Source of the DNA: Anticarsia gemmatalis
Lineage: Eukaryota > Arthropoda > Insecta > Lepidoptera > Erebidae
DNA length: 64,000 bases
Direction: 5' to 3'
Assembly: GCF_050436995.1 (NCBI RefSeq)
Contig: NC_134763.1
Coordinates: 6,815,001 to 6,879,000 of the forward strand
The notes beneath the pieces were generated by a model that was given only the letters and a program-made list of their open reading frames with translations, ran no database searches and was not told the DNA's origin. A program made the translations under genes and the position numbers. This document shows, one piece after another, positions 43,101 to 50,483 of this stretch (positions within the stretch are counted from its first letter, which is position 1; every line of letters begins with the position of its first letter).

Positions 43101-46100
43101 ATATGCCTAGGAAGTCGAGTTGACCAAATTTTAATGGAGTGCTGGAAAAACGTTTTAGGAATTTTAGGCAGTCGTGTCAATAGTGATCATAAAAGTCATA
43201 AAAATTACCTGATTTATATAGGTAGTATGACATGGGGATAAGAAATATGTTTCTAAAATCAGATTTAAGCACCTTTTAAGGTTAAAAGTAAGAATGGAAT
43301 TAAATTGAGTCCTGTATTTGTAAGACTCAGTATTCAAACAGAGCATTAAGATAAAATTAATACCACGACAATCGCCGAAAATACATCAAAGGCGGTACTT
43401 AAAATTCGAAAAGATACGGCATGGTACAAATGCTGCGATTGTAAACATCGAACAGTAAATAAAAATATAGAGGACCCGATAAAACTCGCTCCGACCGATA
43501 ACACCAACAAGGTAGAGTGCAACGGATTGAGGAAAAATGTACCGTCCGAGGAATTTAGGAGCAACTGAGCGTTAACAGGCGAGATGCGTGTATAAATAAA
43601 CATAATTCTCAGTAACGCAATGAATTTACAACAGTAAATTGCCGGGGTCTAGAAAAAAAACATGTTTGACACGCTCGAAGAACGTGATTGATTGATTATA
43701 CAAGAAGAAACGAGGAAAAGAATGTCTGGCAAAGAGATGACAATATTGATATGATTATAAGTAGTGTAACTTCAATCTGTTGCTATGGAAGATACCGAAA
43801 AGCGCATGGTAACAGTGACATGAATGAAAGGCGAGGTTTTAAAAGATAATGATGAACGACAGCTTATTTGGTTCGGCAATGAATAGGTTACCAATTTTAG
43901 CATTATTCTGACTTATAAGAGCATATTGATTAGCAAGCATTTTCGAGATACGTCTAATCAAATATTGTGATGTTAAGTAAAAGTTTGTTAGCACTAATGC
44001 AAATTCGGGTGGCAGACAAAGATCAAGTATTCAATTTAATGTTGTTCATATATCATTGTGTAAAGAGAAAGCCAACCTTGAATAATTAATGAAAATTTCT
44101 TCCGCAACCGGTTTCGGTGAAACGGGAAATCGTATTGTTCGAAATGTCACGCTGATAATGAATAACTAATTTCTCTCTACAACTCTGAATGAATCATTAC
44201 TTATCAGGACTTGATTCAGTAAAGTCTGGTGATATTAAAAGATTGAGAATGCTTAATTATCACCTCGAAGAGATAACAGGTTTCGTCTGGAATTGCTTAC
44301 TTTGTTCCAAAGCTAACATGAGATAAATAAACAGTAGGGAGTATTTAGGCCAATGTCGTTTATGATCGAGCACTCAGCTTTAAGGTCTGGTTAAACTAGG
44401 CGAATAATTTGCTGTGGGTAGACTGGACTCAACTACTGGAATAATTTTGCATGCTAAATGCTTAAGCATGTTTGATGATGAATAGAAGGTATGACAGAAA
44501 TTGTTTATTATTTTTTCAAATAATATCTTCGAAAAACAATCAAACAGGAAATATTAAACCAATTTCCAAAAATGAAAGTGTCAGTGAAAGTAGTAGTAGT
44601 AGTAGTAAAAGTAGGTGCGTTTCATCGTTTTCCTATGCCCAATAAAAAACTGAAATGAGTCAATAAATTAGCTACCTTTGATACGTGACTGAAGAAGCTG
44701 AGCCGTAACAAATAAATTGCCGCAAATCGTCGGCCTCATAAAACTCGCTAGTTTGCAACGAGGTGATACTACGTAAGAGGTGGACAATTGGCTCTGATTG
44801 CAAAAATAATCGCGCTCCCGACGACCAATTGAGGGTCGGTGACGTTGGTCCCACAATCAACGTGGTGACAACCGTTAGTGTTCTGTCGTTATGACACTTT
44901 AGGTGACTCAATATAATACCCTAAATGCAGGATATTGAACGTTAGATACGTAATAGAGGAGGCAAAATCTGTTCCAGGAATCTTCTCCAAATTTTTCCTC
45001 TATATACTTTTGTAAACAGGTATTTGTAACAGCTCGTATAACTTGATACATAAAGTTATTTTCGGTAACAAACTTGTGTCCATAAGGAAGAAAAGTTTAC
45101 GCGATAAATAGTAATTAACCTCTGCGGATGTTATTGTTTTTGGCTGTATTTATTACAGATTGTGGTAAAGGAAGCAATATTGATTAAGGTTTTTTCTGTT
45201 GCTTAGTAAACGATACTCTTGGTAAAGATGTCACAAGTTTAGACAAGGACAGTGATACATTGTTTTTGTTTGAAGACAGACATTTATTTCCCAAACCTTC
45301 CACTTCAGATACTGACATTACAACACAGACGGCCAATCTGTACGTGCAAACAGTATCTTTACAATCAATCGATGAACAAATTCAAATCCCTAACCTATGA
45401 ATATCCCAATATAATCAATATTGTGTAATCGCATTGTTGCTATTGAAAGATATCTACAATCTACATTTACTTTATCATTTACTTAATGGAGCTGATAAAA
45501 TTATTGATAGGTAGTGGAACTATTTTGAAAATGATGAGGAAATCAAACACTACTTGATCGAGTGCCGCGTAGAGTATGGATCTCGAGAGACGTCAAATTA
45601 ACCGTCCTATTTGACAGGCCTATCGTGATCGGACTACGGTAGGGAATTGCCTAAATTATAGACCTAGAGGTAGATCATTTACTGGGATGAACCAATATTC
45701 TAAAGTAAATTCTAGACAATACTGGAGTTTGGAAGTAAGATATAAGTTTACACAATAGATACATAATATTGATTAATTTATATCGGCAAAGGTAGGTGCT
45801 TGAAGTAAAAAAGCCTACAACAGTTCCTGTTATTCGTTTTCTCTTATGCCTAGAACCTTCTTAAAATAATGTGCTATCATTTGGAAGGACTAATATATGA
45901 ATTCTGGGGAGAGAAAGAGAACGAATTATACTCAAAAAATTAATTTGAATTCATAATAATACAAAGACATTTGTATCACTTTAATGTGCGTGATATTACA
46001 AAAGCGAACGAGTCACAATGACTGTTCCGATTACCGAATATTATCATTTAATACCCGAATATAAAGGAAATAATTGATAATAGCAATATACACTCCAGTT

Positions 46101-49100
46101 CCTGATTAAATAAATAAACAGTAGGAAACGAAATGGAGTAAAGTTTAATTACTTACCAATATTAATAAGAATATTTATTGACAAAGTAATAAAGGACATT
46201 CGACTTCACAATGAGCACAATAATGACATAACATAACCGTTACAACTTTACTTGTTTGCAAAATAAAAATTTGAAACAAAATAATTAGGTAATGATTGAC
46301 TTCTTAAGAATTTACTCAGAAATCAATTATACAAAAAAATCTTTATTCATTTTGGTGTTGCCAAGGGAATTTTAAGATAGGTTTTTTTTTTCAAAGTTTT
46401 CACTTCTCAGAAATCTGAATAAGACAACATTATATACCAACAAAGACAACATTAAACAATATAGGCATCTGTCATAATTTCCTTAATCTAATAAATTAAT
46501 AATAGATATTCTCGAATATTCATTATTGATAGTGTTCATTAGTGTCAACTATCCTACTCTATTATACAATCGATTGTTTTGTTCTATAGTAGAAAACAAT
46601 TTCTTGATCATATTTTGTTGAAGGGCGATTTAGTTCTTCTTAATCGCGATGCTACCATAATTTTTTATGCAAATTTACCATCTGAAAATTTCAATTGAAC
46701 ACTATTTTAACTCCCGAGACTTGTACACATAATAATTAATGCAACGGGTCTCAAAAGCTATTGAAAATTATAGGATAATAATATGATACCGATGTTTTCA
46801 GCCCATGACCACGGTCGATGCAATTCGATTGAAACGTCGAGTAAACAAATACAAAAGTTTGTTTTAAATTCGTGCAAAGAACAACTTTGTTGATAAATAA
46901 ACGATAACAATAAACCTAATTTGGGTATTCAATATCAATCATGCGAGAATAAAGGTATTAACTGATTATATGCATGTACAGCATGCATGATTGCATGTGT
47001 TTGTATGCAACATTGACAAAGATAAATAACCAGACGAAACAGCCAAAGTGCATATGATAAAGTTTGAAACATATCTAAGATCAAATTGATATGAATGATA
47101 TGAGATTGGCTGTAATACCGATATAAGTGGGGCTTTAACGGATCTATCTGGATGCCAAGCTTCAGATTATGGAAAACGAGTCACTATAATCGTATGACTT
47201 ACTTGCCCCCTAACGACGATATTTGTGAAAACGTCTTACTCTTGTTACGAACCAGAAGACTTATAGACCAGGTATTATTAATTATAATAAAAAATTTAGT
47301 ATTCCTCGTTTAGCGCCTATATTGTTTACAACAGCATAGGGTGTTTAAAAAAATAGTGCTGAAAGGTAATACTTCATTTTTTTATTATCACTAATATTCC
47401 AAAGTTAATATCTCCTGTATTATTTAACAAGTGTTATCAAGCATGGGCATTGATACCTAAACCAGGTTTTAAATGCAGATGATCATATTTTAACGGATCA
47501 ATTTGGCAATCAATAGAGTTATAGTGGCATAGCTTCTACTATGGCTAGGCGATATAGCCCCAGAGGAGCTAACGGAGCCCTCAAACTAAATAAATAAACC
47601 TTTTTTTGCATCTTGTGGTTTAGGTGTTTATGGGCTTAGTTTACTTTTTGCACCACGGCTCTAGACTTCCTAGCTACCGTAAAACGGGGTGAATAGAATT
47701 CGCGGGGTGAATAGAAAAAAAATCAGGAAAGTTTTCAAGCCCAATATTTGAGTACTCCTCGTTTAAGAATTTTGTTCAAATTTGAAATGATTACACGTCG
47801 ATATTACTTCTCTGCGGTGTCATAATTGTTTAAATGTTTAAATTGATATTTATACCCAAAAAATTGCTTCAAAGTCAACCGTCCTCGAATGCCTTAATGG
47901 TCCATACAATTTTTTCAAAACTTTGGATTTAAAGTGGAATTTCTTTTCTAATGAGTTGTTTGGAGTGTTTATCTCTTTAGGTGTATATTTATCTATAAAG
48001 ATACAATATTGTTAACTGAAAAAACGTTTTAAAACACAATTTTTCCATTCACCCCTTTGGTCGTTTCGATTCACCCCTATCGCTGGGTGAATAGAAATTG
48101 ACCATTTTTTTAATGAAATATCGTAAAATTATGCATATTTTTGGACAAATATGGTTTTAACTCTTTCTTCATGGCGCCGGACATGATATAAAATAACCCG
48201 ACAATAAAAATAACAAGTTATTCGCTACAAATTTTTAGGACAAAGTTGAAAATTGTTTCTATTCACCCCGTTTTACGGTACATATTTATCTTGACTGGAA
48301 AACCAAATGAACAAAATGAAAATACACGTTCAGTTTTCCTCAATCAGTTTTGTCAGAACACTATTATAACACCATTAAATAGCAATTAATCTCATTTGAA
48401 AACGTGACGCGTAGCAACCCGGTGGGCGCCATTTTGTTTAGCAACTGCGCAAGCGCAACTAACCTGACTGACAGATATAATTTATGACACGTTTGATTAT
48501 AGGTCATATTAACTGTTCTCAATTTGCAATTATGTATAGTTAAGCTTCCGCTAATTATTTAATATACCAGGTGTTCAAAGAGGAAAATTGTGTTACTGCA
48601 GTTTGAAATCTACTACTCAGTTCTTGTTTCAGTTTCAACATATAGATACTAATCTATCTTGGCTAGTTTGCAATGTATTGGGATAGCATACCAGTCGTTC
48701 CAAAAATAGTTAAATATAGGCTTTAAATTATTTACAAAACATCAGCCTATAATGAAGAATCTGATCAGAAACCAATTATTTATTGATGATAAAACTACTG
48801 GACCAAAACACAGTACTAACTGCTGTACAACAAATAACATAATCATATCATTAGTAAACAAAGTAGTCCTAATTATTTTTGTTTGTGACGGCGAGATCTT
48901 CAATAATATTGACGGTAGCGCTAACGAGATACAGTTTATCTTCTATGTACGAGTTATCGCAGACGTTCTTGATACCTTCATGGACAGGTCACTCGTGTTA
49001 GGTTATCACCAACATCACGACTACAAGCCACGTTTTACTTCATTTTAAATATTTATATTATAACTGCAATTTATCATATCCCGTCCGCCTTGTCTGAGAC

Positions 49101-50378
49101 TGACTATTCATTCGTTTAAAATTAACCATTCATGTGACTTTTCACTTAATGGATTATTACCAATGAATTATTGAGCTGTGTGTCAGCCGTTGCTCGTGAC
49201 TACGAGTATTTTGAAATAGTATTTTTAGTAAATCACGAGGTTTAACGACTCCCAGTGAGTGTACGTGAAAGTAGTCTTGCAGCGCATCACGCGGGTAGTT
49301 CGGATGATACAAATCTTTGGCGTACTTCCATGAATTACAAAAACAATAAAAATGTGAACTGTATGTAAACCACGTGGGGCGGCGGCCATTATGTCTAATA
49401 ATTATCTCGATCTATTTCACGCATCAACACGCATTTTCAACCTTACGCCTTTGCCTTAAAACTAAATATACAGACCACGATTAGATAAGAGTCAAAACAT
49501 TAAAAGTAGGCCATAAAATTTAACGTGGTAAACTCTCTTTTTGTGCAAGTTAATACGGAGAACGCGTCTAAGCAAAGAAAAAGCGGAATTACTACTTCAG
49601 TAAGCCGTCATCGGCGATTGCGTTTCTTAGAAACTCTAAATTGTTAGTGGGTTTATAATGGCGTTTTATTTCCTCGACTATAAATCAACGGAAAGTCATG
49701 TGGTTGTAGCAACCTTTGGAACATGTTTGAAACGATAAACAAGTTGAACGAACGCTACAACTTCATAGACGAGCTCCAAATACAGTTAACAATTCTCAGT
49801 TTCAGCCGCTAATTGGACTCGTCTGATATATCATATTCTTTGCGTATGTGATACACGTTCCGAGAAATTTAATTTGGTCTTGGGAGGCACGCATAAGAAG
49901 TGATCTTCAAAGTAAAACGACGCAATTATTCAAGTTCGAATTACAGACTTAACAATTTCCTGTTGACTTACATGAAATCTTCCAAATCAATAACCGATGT
50001 GTACTGACACGGCTGGCCATTGACATTGTAGCACATGGAATCATAGTCCCAGGGCTGTTGCTGGTGACACGGCAAGTTCGGTACCATCGGTGGTGAAGGA
50101 GCATAACTCATTTGTCGCGGATACACTTCTTGCACTGGGATTGGATAGTACTGGAGCACATTTGGATGCGCAAAAGGGACAGAGGGAACGTTTCTGTAGC
50201 ACTGCACTGAAGGGCTCATGAAGTTAGAATTGTTATCACCATAACTACACTGGTTCGTGATGGGTTGCCTCGACCACTGGTCAACCATCGGACATTGCAT
50301 ATTCCACCCTCTTTCTTCGTAGCCGCCTACAACGGGACACCCCGCGTAATACTGATCGTTCAGATCGTTCACGAGCAT
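2832..50378 (-). CDS. sima: HIF-1 alpha / Similar (Sima), bHLH-PAS hypoxia transcription factor, 3' end outside window
   Basis: Seven minus-strand exons join to 474 codons with all phases compatible and GT-AG borders: 50378-49972, 36163-35976, 32667-32495, 27778-27608, 23367-23135, 21977-21871, 2976-2832. Domain order is N-terminal extension (1-136), bHLH (about 139-196), PAS-A (about 226-360) and PAS-B with PAC (about 379-474, continuing). The segments LDKASVMRLAISYLRVR, RLKCTLTSKGR, SASYKVIHITGH, PIPHPSNIEIPL and HSLDMKFTYVDE match insect Sima and vertebrate HIF alpha closely, and not Trachealess, Single-minded or AHR. The family product dimerises with Tango/ARNT, binds RCGTG hypoxia response elements in the nucleus, and is controlled by oxygen-dependent prolyl hydroxylation in a region downstream of PAS-B. 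That region, with its LxxLAP motifs and the C-terminal activation domain, lies past position 1. Introns range from 1.2 to 18.9 kb. The identity is secure; the first exon is the least certain part. Confidence 0.96.
7795..7880 (-). repeat. SINE fragment (same family as 34266-34482)
   Basis: The stretch with tcttgtgtcgcggagac and then ttttacaaacataa matches the 3' half of the SINE in intron 2 (tcttgcgtcgcggggac...aacatacaaac). No promoter half or duplication is visible, so this is a truncated or decayed copy. Confidence 0.5.
16659..16882 (+). mobile_element. non-autonomous Helitron-like element, family 2
   Basis: It starts TCCTACTAATATTATAAATC after an A and ends CTAG before a T, fitting insertion between A and T with TC...CTRR ends. 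A small hairpin (GTCGC/GCGAC) lies just before the end. The interior has the common moth motif gatgaaatttggtatg and a short TATG run. There is no coding capacity. Related to the partial copy starting at 40069. Confidence 0.65.
18355..18510 (+). repeat. fragment of a dispersed repeat
   Basis: The run caacgcgaaaactactgagc followed by gatatttggtatgaag resembles the internal segment (aactactgaacc...gaaatttggtatg) of the Helitron-like repeats at 16.7 and 40.1 kb. No element ends are visible. Confidence 0.35.
20042..20079. repeat. perfect 15-bp hairpin
   Basis: AATAGGTTTTTGTAC (20042-20056) and its exact reverse complement (20065-20079) flank an 8-base loop. It lies in intron 6 with no poly-T tract or gene next to it. 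It may be a tiny MITE remnant. Confidence 0.6.
21871..21977 (-). CDS. sima: sima exon 6: PAS-B core
   Basis: The exon is 107 nt between acceptor tgttgcag (21978) and donor gtaagt (21870). It completes Ala391, encodes residues 392-426 and leaves one base of Leu427. The peptide is LMNTLGFEPNELVGRSVYEY followed by HHAADTGSLVQQFKS, matching the LxGYxPxELxGRSxYEYxHAxD pattern of HIF alpha PAS-B. It has no ATG-initiated frame of its own length and would be missed by simple ORF calling; splice phase on both sides and family similarity identify it. Confidence 0.96.
21978..23134 (-). other. sima intron 5
   Basis: The shortest intron (1,157 bp). It contains the nuclear-receptor half-site cluster at 22380-22461. 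I see no transposon with clear ends. Confidence 0.9.
22380..22461. promoter_or_regulatory. cluster of four AGGTCA nuclear-receptor half-sites
   Basis: AGGTCA at 22380-22385 and 22416-22421, and TGACCT (reverse) at 22395-22400 and 22456-22461. The first pair forms an inverted repeat with a 9-base spacer, and the first site is extended as AAAGGTCA. Four exact hexamers in 82 bp is far more than expected in AT-rich intron. Binding is inferred. Confidence 0.4.
23135..23367 (-). CDS. sima: sima exon 5: end of PAS-A, inter-PAS linker, start of PAS-B
   Basis: Acceptor ctacacag ends at 23368 and donor gtaagt begins at 23134. The exon encodes residues 314-390 plus two bases of Ala391. VIHITGH closes PAS-A. 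An acidic and basic low-complexity linker (about 325-352, with NNN and EDKKADGEFKK) follows, then SLVAVGRPIPHPSNIEIPLD and the PAS-B opening HSLDMKFTYVDE. PIPHPSNIEIPL is nearly invariant in HIF alpha proteins and gives the strongest single identification in the window. The reverse strand of this exon is also open for some length, but that is a by-product. Confidence 0.98.
24063..24936. mobile_element. 874-bp foldback / MITE-like element with long inverted arms
   Basis: The left end GAAAGGAGAATGCTCAAAA is matched inverted at the right end (TTTTGAGCATTCTCCTTTC). Both arms continue inward for about 130 bp with interruptions: gtaactca against tgagttac, and tatcaaattcgatggct against agccatcgaatttgata. 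The centre holds a fragment of the dispersed repeat found at 26.3 and 29.5 kb. No transposase frame is present and no clear target duplication is seen. Confidence 0.65.
24385..24465 (+). repeat. fragment of a common Lepidoptera dispersed repeat
   Basis: The segment ctcttaacaaagagggg and then ccttagtccaccacactggt...tgcgggttgg resembles the repeat at 29473-29585 read on the other strand. It sits in the middle of the foldback element. Confidence 0.5.
25476..25729 (-). mobile_element. non-autonomous Helitron-like element, family 1
   Basis: Read on the minus strand it begins TCTATACTAATATTATAAAG, carries the CTGAAGAG...(TTTG)n...GAACGCGCTAATCTCAGGA block and ends with the GCGCGGGTCAG tail, where the terminal CTAG has become TTAG. 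The hairpin GCAA-GCAAAGT-TTGC is kept. Same family as 31485-31755, 39829-40070, 40437-40568 and 52412-52693. Confidence 0.7.
26335..26425 (+). repeat. SINE/LINE-type dispersed repeat fragment
   Basis: ctgtcccactgctgggcaag and then ggtctccagg...aatgagggaggggtaag is a sequence I recognise as very common in moth and butterfly genomes. Related pieces lie at 24385-24465, 29473-29585 and 60568-60600. Confidence 0.55.
26455..26677 (+). mobile_element. degenerate Helitron-like element
   Basis: It starts TCTATACTTATAATATAAAG after an A and ends GGCTGCTAG before a T. A 12-bp palindrome GTCCACGTGGAC lies about 17 bp before the end, in the place of the Helitron 3' hairpin. The interior is diverged and distinct from family 1. 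Confidence 0.5.
27608..27778 (-). CDS. sima: sima exon 4: second half of PAS-A
   Basis: The exon is 171 nt, phase 0 at both ends, between acceptor tttcag (27779) and donor gtaaaa (27607). Residues 257-313 begin MEIMGQSVFEFSHPCDHDDI and end RLKCTLTSKGRNVHLKSASYK. The FEFSHPCDHDDI helix and the RLKCTLTSxGR strand are family signatures. Fly Sima carries a longer insert between the helix and the strand; here the insert is only about ten residues (RTTGSGRRDL), closer to the vertebrate length. Confidence 0.97.
29176..29236. other. GC-rich patch with short inverted repeat
   Basis: About 60 bp of GC-rich sequence (gacgcgggccgagccgtcga...gcgccggcggcggctcg) inside AT-rich intron. CGAGCCG and CGGCTCG form a 7-bp stem. 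No frame or repeat family recognised. Confidence 0.4.
29473..29585 (-). repeat. SINE/LINE-type dispersed repeat fragment
   Basis: The minus strand reads ccactgctaggcaagggtct, cctcccgtaatgagggagggg, aggccttgagtccac and then a tail gactttgcatgcc. It is the most complete copy of this family in the window and is oriented opposite to the one at 26335. Confidence 0.6.
31485..31755 (+). mobile_element. non-autonomous Helitron-like element, family 1, complete ends
   Basis: It begins TCTATACTAATATTATAAAG after A and ends GCGCGGGTCAGCTAG before T. A (TTTG)n run at about 31511-31540 is followed by GAACGCGCTAATCTCAGGAA and, near the end, a CGCAA/TTGCG hairpin about 10 bp before CTAG. These are Helitron ends. 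The family resembles the short lepidopteran Helitrons described as Lep1, from memory. It has no Rep/helicase coding sequence. Confidence 0.72.
32495..32667 (-). CDS. sima: sima exon 3: bHLH-PAS linker and first half of PAS-A
   Basis: Acceptor ttttcag ends at 32668 and donor gtgagt begins at 32494. The exon supplies the last two bases of Leu199 and then residues 200-256. A linker rich in Glu, Pro and His is followed by the PAS-A core LDGFVLALSQQGDIVYCSEN (residues 228-247) and IADHLGISD. In the family this domain helps pair the protein with ARNT/Tango. The frame continues open through the donor to an in-frame stop in the intron, so the true exon end was set by the phase-0 match to the next exon. 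Confidence 0.97.
33550..33574. repeat. perfect 10-bp hairpin
   Basis: ATTCGACTTC and GAAGTCGAAT flank a 5-base loop. It lies in intron 2 about 110 bp from the tail of the 5S-derived SINE; no function is evident. Confidence 0.5.
33683..33912 (-). mobile_element. 5S rRNA-derived SINE (SINE3-like), 5' truncated
   Basis: On the minus strand from about 33911, cgatctgtgggttaagcaa, ggcgcggtca and then atgggtgaccgc follow the order and spacing of 5S rRNA box A, intermediate element and box C (GTTAAGCAA...GGTCAGTA...GGATGGGTGACCGC). A body with ggcacgtaaaaagtcggtcc and ggcggcttgaacaactttga follows, and a GAA-rich tail (aagaagaagattat) ends near 33683. The first half of the 5S head is missing. Confidence 0.6.
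34266..34482 (-). mobile_element. tRNA-related SINE with fused promoter boxes
   Basis: The minus strand begins gattagtggcgcagtggttc gatgccc: a tRNA box A-like TGGCGCAGTGG runs straight into a box B-like GGTTCGATGCCC, with the usual 30-40 bp between them missing. The body contains ttgtttgtatgttcatcaaa and ccccgcgacgcaagagcaat and ends in an A-rich tail near 34266. Confidence 0.5.
34935..35120. repeat. dispersed Lepidoptera repeat
   Basis: The block atcatctgcctagcctttc...ggagtcggcttccaatct...tttacatggagcgactgccc...gagactggttgtcagact is one I recognise as widespread in moth genomes. I cannot place its ends or class; it may be the 3' part of a non-LTR element. Confidence 0.5.
35371..35548. mobile_element. 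178-bp MITE with ~40-bp imperfect inverted ends
   Basis: The left end CCTCGATTCTCTTCTAC...TCGACTACCGACAACCG pairs with the right end, which reversed is CCTCGATTCTCTACTGC...TCGACTACTTACAACCG. It has no coding capacity. It lies about 430 bp downstream of the bHLH exon in intron 2. A target duplication is not obvious. Confidence 0.65.
35976..36163 (-). CDS. sima: sima exon 2: bHLH DNA-binding and dimerisation domain
   Basis: Acceptor ctccag at 36164 and donor gtaagt at 35975 bound 188 nt (residues 137-198 plus split codons). The basic region reads EKRKEKSRVAARCRRTKE. Helix 1 (MQIFAELSAALP), a short loop (ARKEDVEQ) and helix 2 (LDKASVMRLAISYLRVRDVV) follow. Insect Sima has the same LSAALP helix end and LDKASVMR start of helix 2. 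Most HIF, SIM and TRH proteins have Asp where Val147 stands here. Cys151 corresponds to Ser28 of HIF-1 alpha, but to a cysteine in HIF-2 alpha and in fly Sima. Reading upstream into the intron, an in-frame ATG lies at 36186 with a stop two codons before it. Confidence 0.97.
36693..36869. mobile_element. hAT-type MITE (177 bp) with 8-bp target duplication
   Basis: The ends carry GGTTCCCAACC and GGTTGGGAACC, and the interior repeats the word GGACCAC in both directions. The flanks are tattaaat (36685-36692) and tataaaat (36870-36877), an 8-bp duplication with one mismatch, as expected for hAT elements. It is only about 520 bp upstream of the bHLH exon. Confidence 0.72.
39829..40070 (-). mobile_element. 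non-autonomous Helitron-like element, family 1
   Basis: The plus strand reads CTAGCTGACCCGCGCAAATT at the left, then the family body, (CAAA)n and cttcagctttata at the right, where another Helitron-like element abuts at 40069. The 3' hairpin (GCGCAA/TTGCGT type) has one mismatch. Confidence 0.68.
40069..40330 (+). mobile_element. Helitron-like element, family 2, 3' end lost
   Basis: It begins TCCATACTAATATTATAAAT, has a long CTGT microsatellite, then ctcaatcacgcctaaactac, tgcatgaaatttggtatgg and gaaaggacataggctac. The expected CTAG end is replaced by gaactaagtcgcgaatagtc. The start overlaps or abuts the family 1 element at its left. Confidence 0.55.
40098..40168 (+). repeat. (CTGT)n microsatellite
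   Basis: About 17 CTGT units with one substituted unit (CCGT) inside the Helitron-like element. Short AAAC/TTTG runs occur in the family 1 Helitrons at 25685, 31510, 40035 and 52620. Confidence 0.95.
40437..40568 (+). mobile_element. Helitron-like element, family 1, 5'-truncated
   Basis: Only the 3' half is present: catatcatcacgctacgacc, then the gaggaaaattctgaccc segment, the CGCAAGCGAAGTTGCG hairpin and the terminal GGGTCAGCTAG before a T. It is in the opposite orientation to the copy at 39829. Confidence 0.6.
40598..40767 (-). mobile_element. third Helitron-like end, partial
   Basis: Read on the minus strand the end is CGCGAACGAAGTCGCGGGCA...AACTAG, with a CGCGA/TCGCG hairpin before CTAG. 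The body extends to about 40767, where the 1.15 kb repeat begins. The 5' end is not identified. Confidence 0.45.
40768..41920 (+). mobile_element. 1,153-bp repeat, copy A, with palindromic right end
   Basis: It starts TCTGGGGGCACGG, with an 8-bp hairpin GGGGGCAC/GTGCCCCC at 40771-40790, and ends at ...TTGATGGCAT, the end of a 472-bp inverted repeat (41449-41920). It contains a short CTGACTCA tandem array (about 41007-41040). Copy B at 52232-53666 matches it end to end. No transposase is encoded. The left end (A followed by TC) hints at a Helitron, but the right end lacks CTRR, so the class is open. Confidence 0.7.
41449..41920. repeat. 472-bp inverted repeat inside copy A
   Basis: The arms (about 41449-41620 and 41749-41920) begin ATGCCATCAAAAACATTCTG and are near-perfect reverse complements for about 170 bp, around a loop of about 130 bp. 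In a transcript this would fold into a long double-stranded RNA. It could be a foldback MITE that had inserted before the larger unit was duplicated. Confidence 0.85.
44588..44616 (+). repeat. (AGT)n / (GTA)n triplet microsatellite
   Basis: A run of about seven AGT units followed by aaaagtag in intron 1. Nothing else is notable around it. Confidence 0.7.
47677..48278. mobile_element. 602-bp MITE flanked by TA, with ~22-bp inverted ends
   Basis: The ends CCGTAAAACGGGGTGAATAG and CTATTCACCCCGTTTTACGG are exact inverse copies and are flanked by TA on both sides (47675-47676, 48279-48280), as for Tc1/mariner-type insertions. The word GGGTGAATAGAA or its reverse recurs, sometimes with changes, at 47687, 47705, 48043, 48067, 48085 and 48257. 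There is no open frame for a transposase. Confidence 0.72.
49972..50378 (-). CDS. sima: sima exon 1: start codon and 136-residue N-terminal extension
   Basis: The open frame starts at ATG 50378, with an in-frame TGA seven codons upstream, and reads 135 codons plus AT before a consensus donor (gtaagt) at 49971. The acceptor of the bHLH exon supplies the G, making Met136 and giving the join EDFM-NNEKRKEK. The peptide is rich in Pro, Tyr, Gln, Asn and Met, has seven cysteines (near 14, 29, 44, 60, 104, 116 and 124) and ends in an acidic stretch VIDLEDFM directly before the basic region. I recognise no domain in it; it looks disordered. Assignment to sima rests on strand, exact phase match, lack of another gene nearby and a plausible core promoter just upstream. 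It could instead belong to one isoform of several. Confidence 0.72.
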
Positions 50379-50453
50379 TTTTACACTTGAACCCTTTCAT
50401 TCGCTGAGTTAACAAGAAAACAGTCCACCGAGGTACGAAAACAGCGAGCTACT
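50379..50453 (-). other. sima: inferred 5' UTR of sima (about 75 nt)
   Basis: The stretch runs from the A of the initiator-like ATCAGT (50453) to the first ATG. It contains an in-frame TGA upstream of that ATG and no other ATG that would start a longer overlapping frame. The length depends on the inferred start site; transcript 5' ends would fix it. Confidence 0.4.
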
Positions 50454-50483
50454 GATAGCAGCAAAGATGTTCTTATCTATACT
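50451..50483 (-). promoter_or_regulatory. candidate sima core promoter: TATA-like box plus arthropod initiator
   Basis: On the minus strand, TATAGATAA begins at 50481 and ATCAGTAG spans 50456-50449, so the TATA-like box starts 28 bp before the initiator A at 50453. TCAGT is the arthropod initiator core. A GGAC stretch at +28 to +31 partly fits a downstream promoter element. The spacing is that of a normal RNA polymerase II promoter. The elements are short and could be chance, but their order and distance, next to the first coding exon, support the call. Confidence 0.42.

Larger units (their letters stand above)
36164..49971 (-). other. sima intron 1 (13.8 kb)
   Basis: The intron separates the N-terminal extension from the bHLH exon. 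It holds a hAT-type MITE (36693-36869), the nested transposon cluster (39829-41920), a short AGT/GTA triplet repeat near 44590 and a TA-flanked MITE (47677-48278). The part from 42 to 47.6 kb shows nothing I recognise. Confidence 0.75.
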
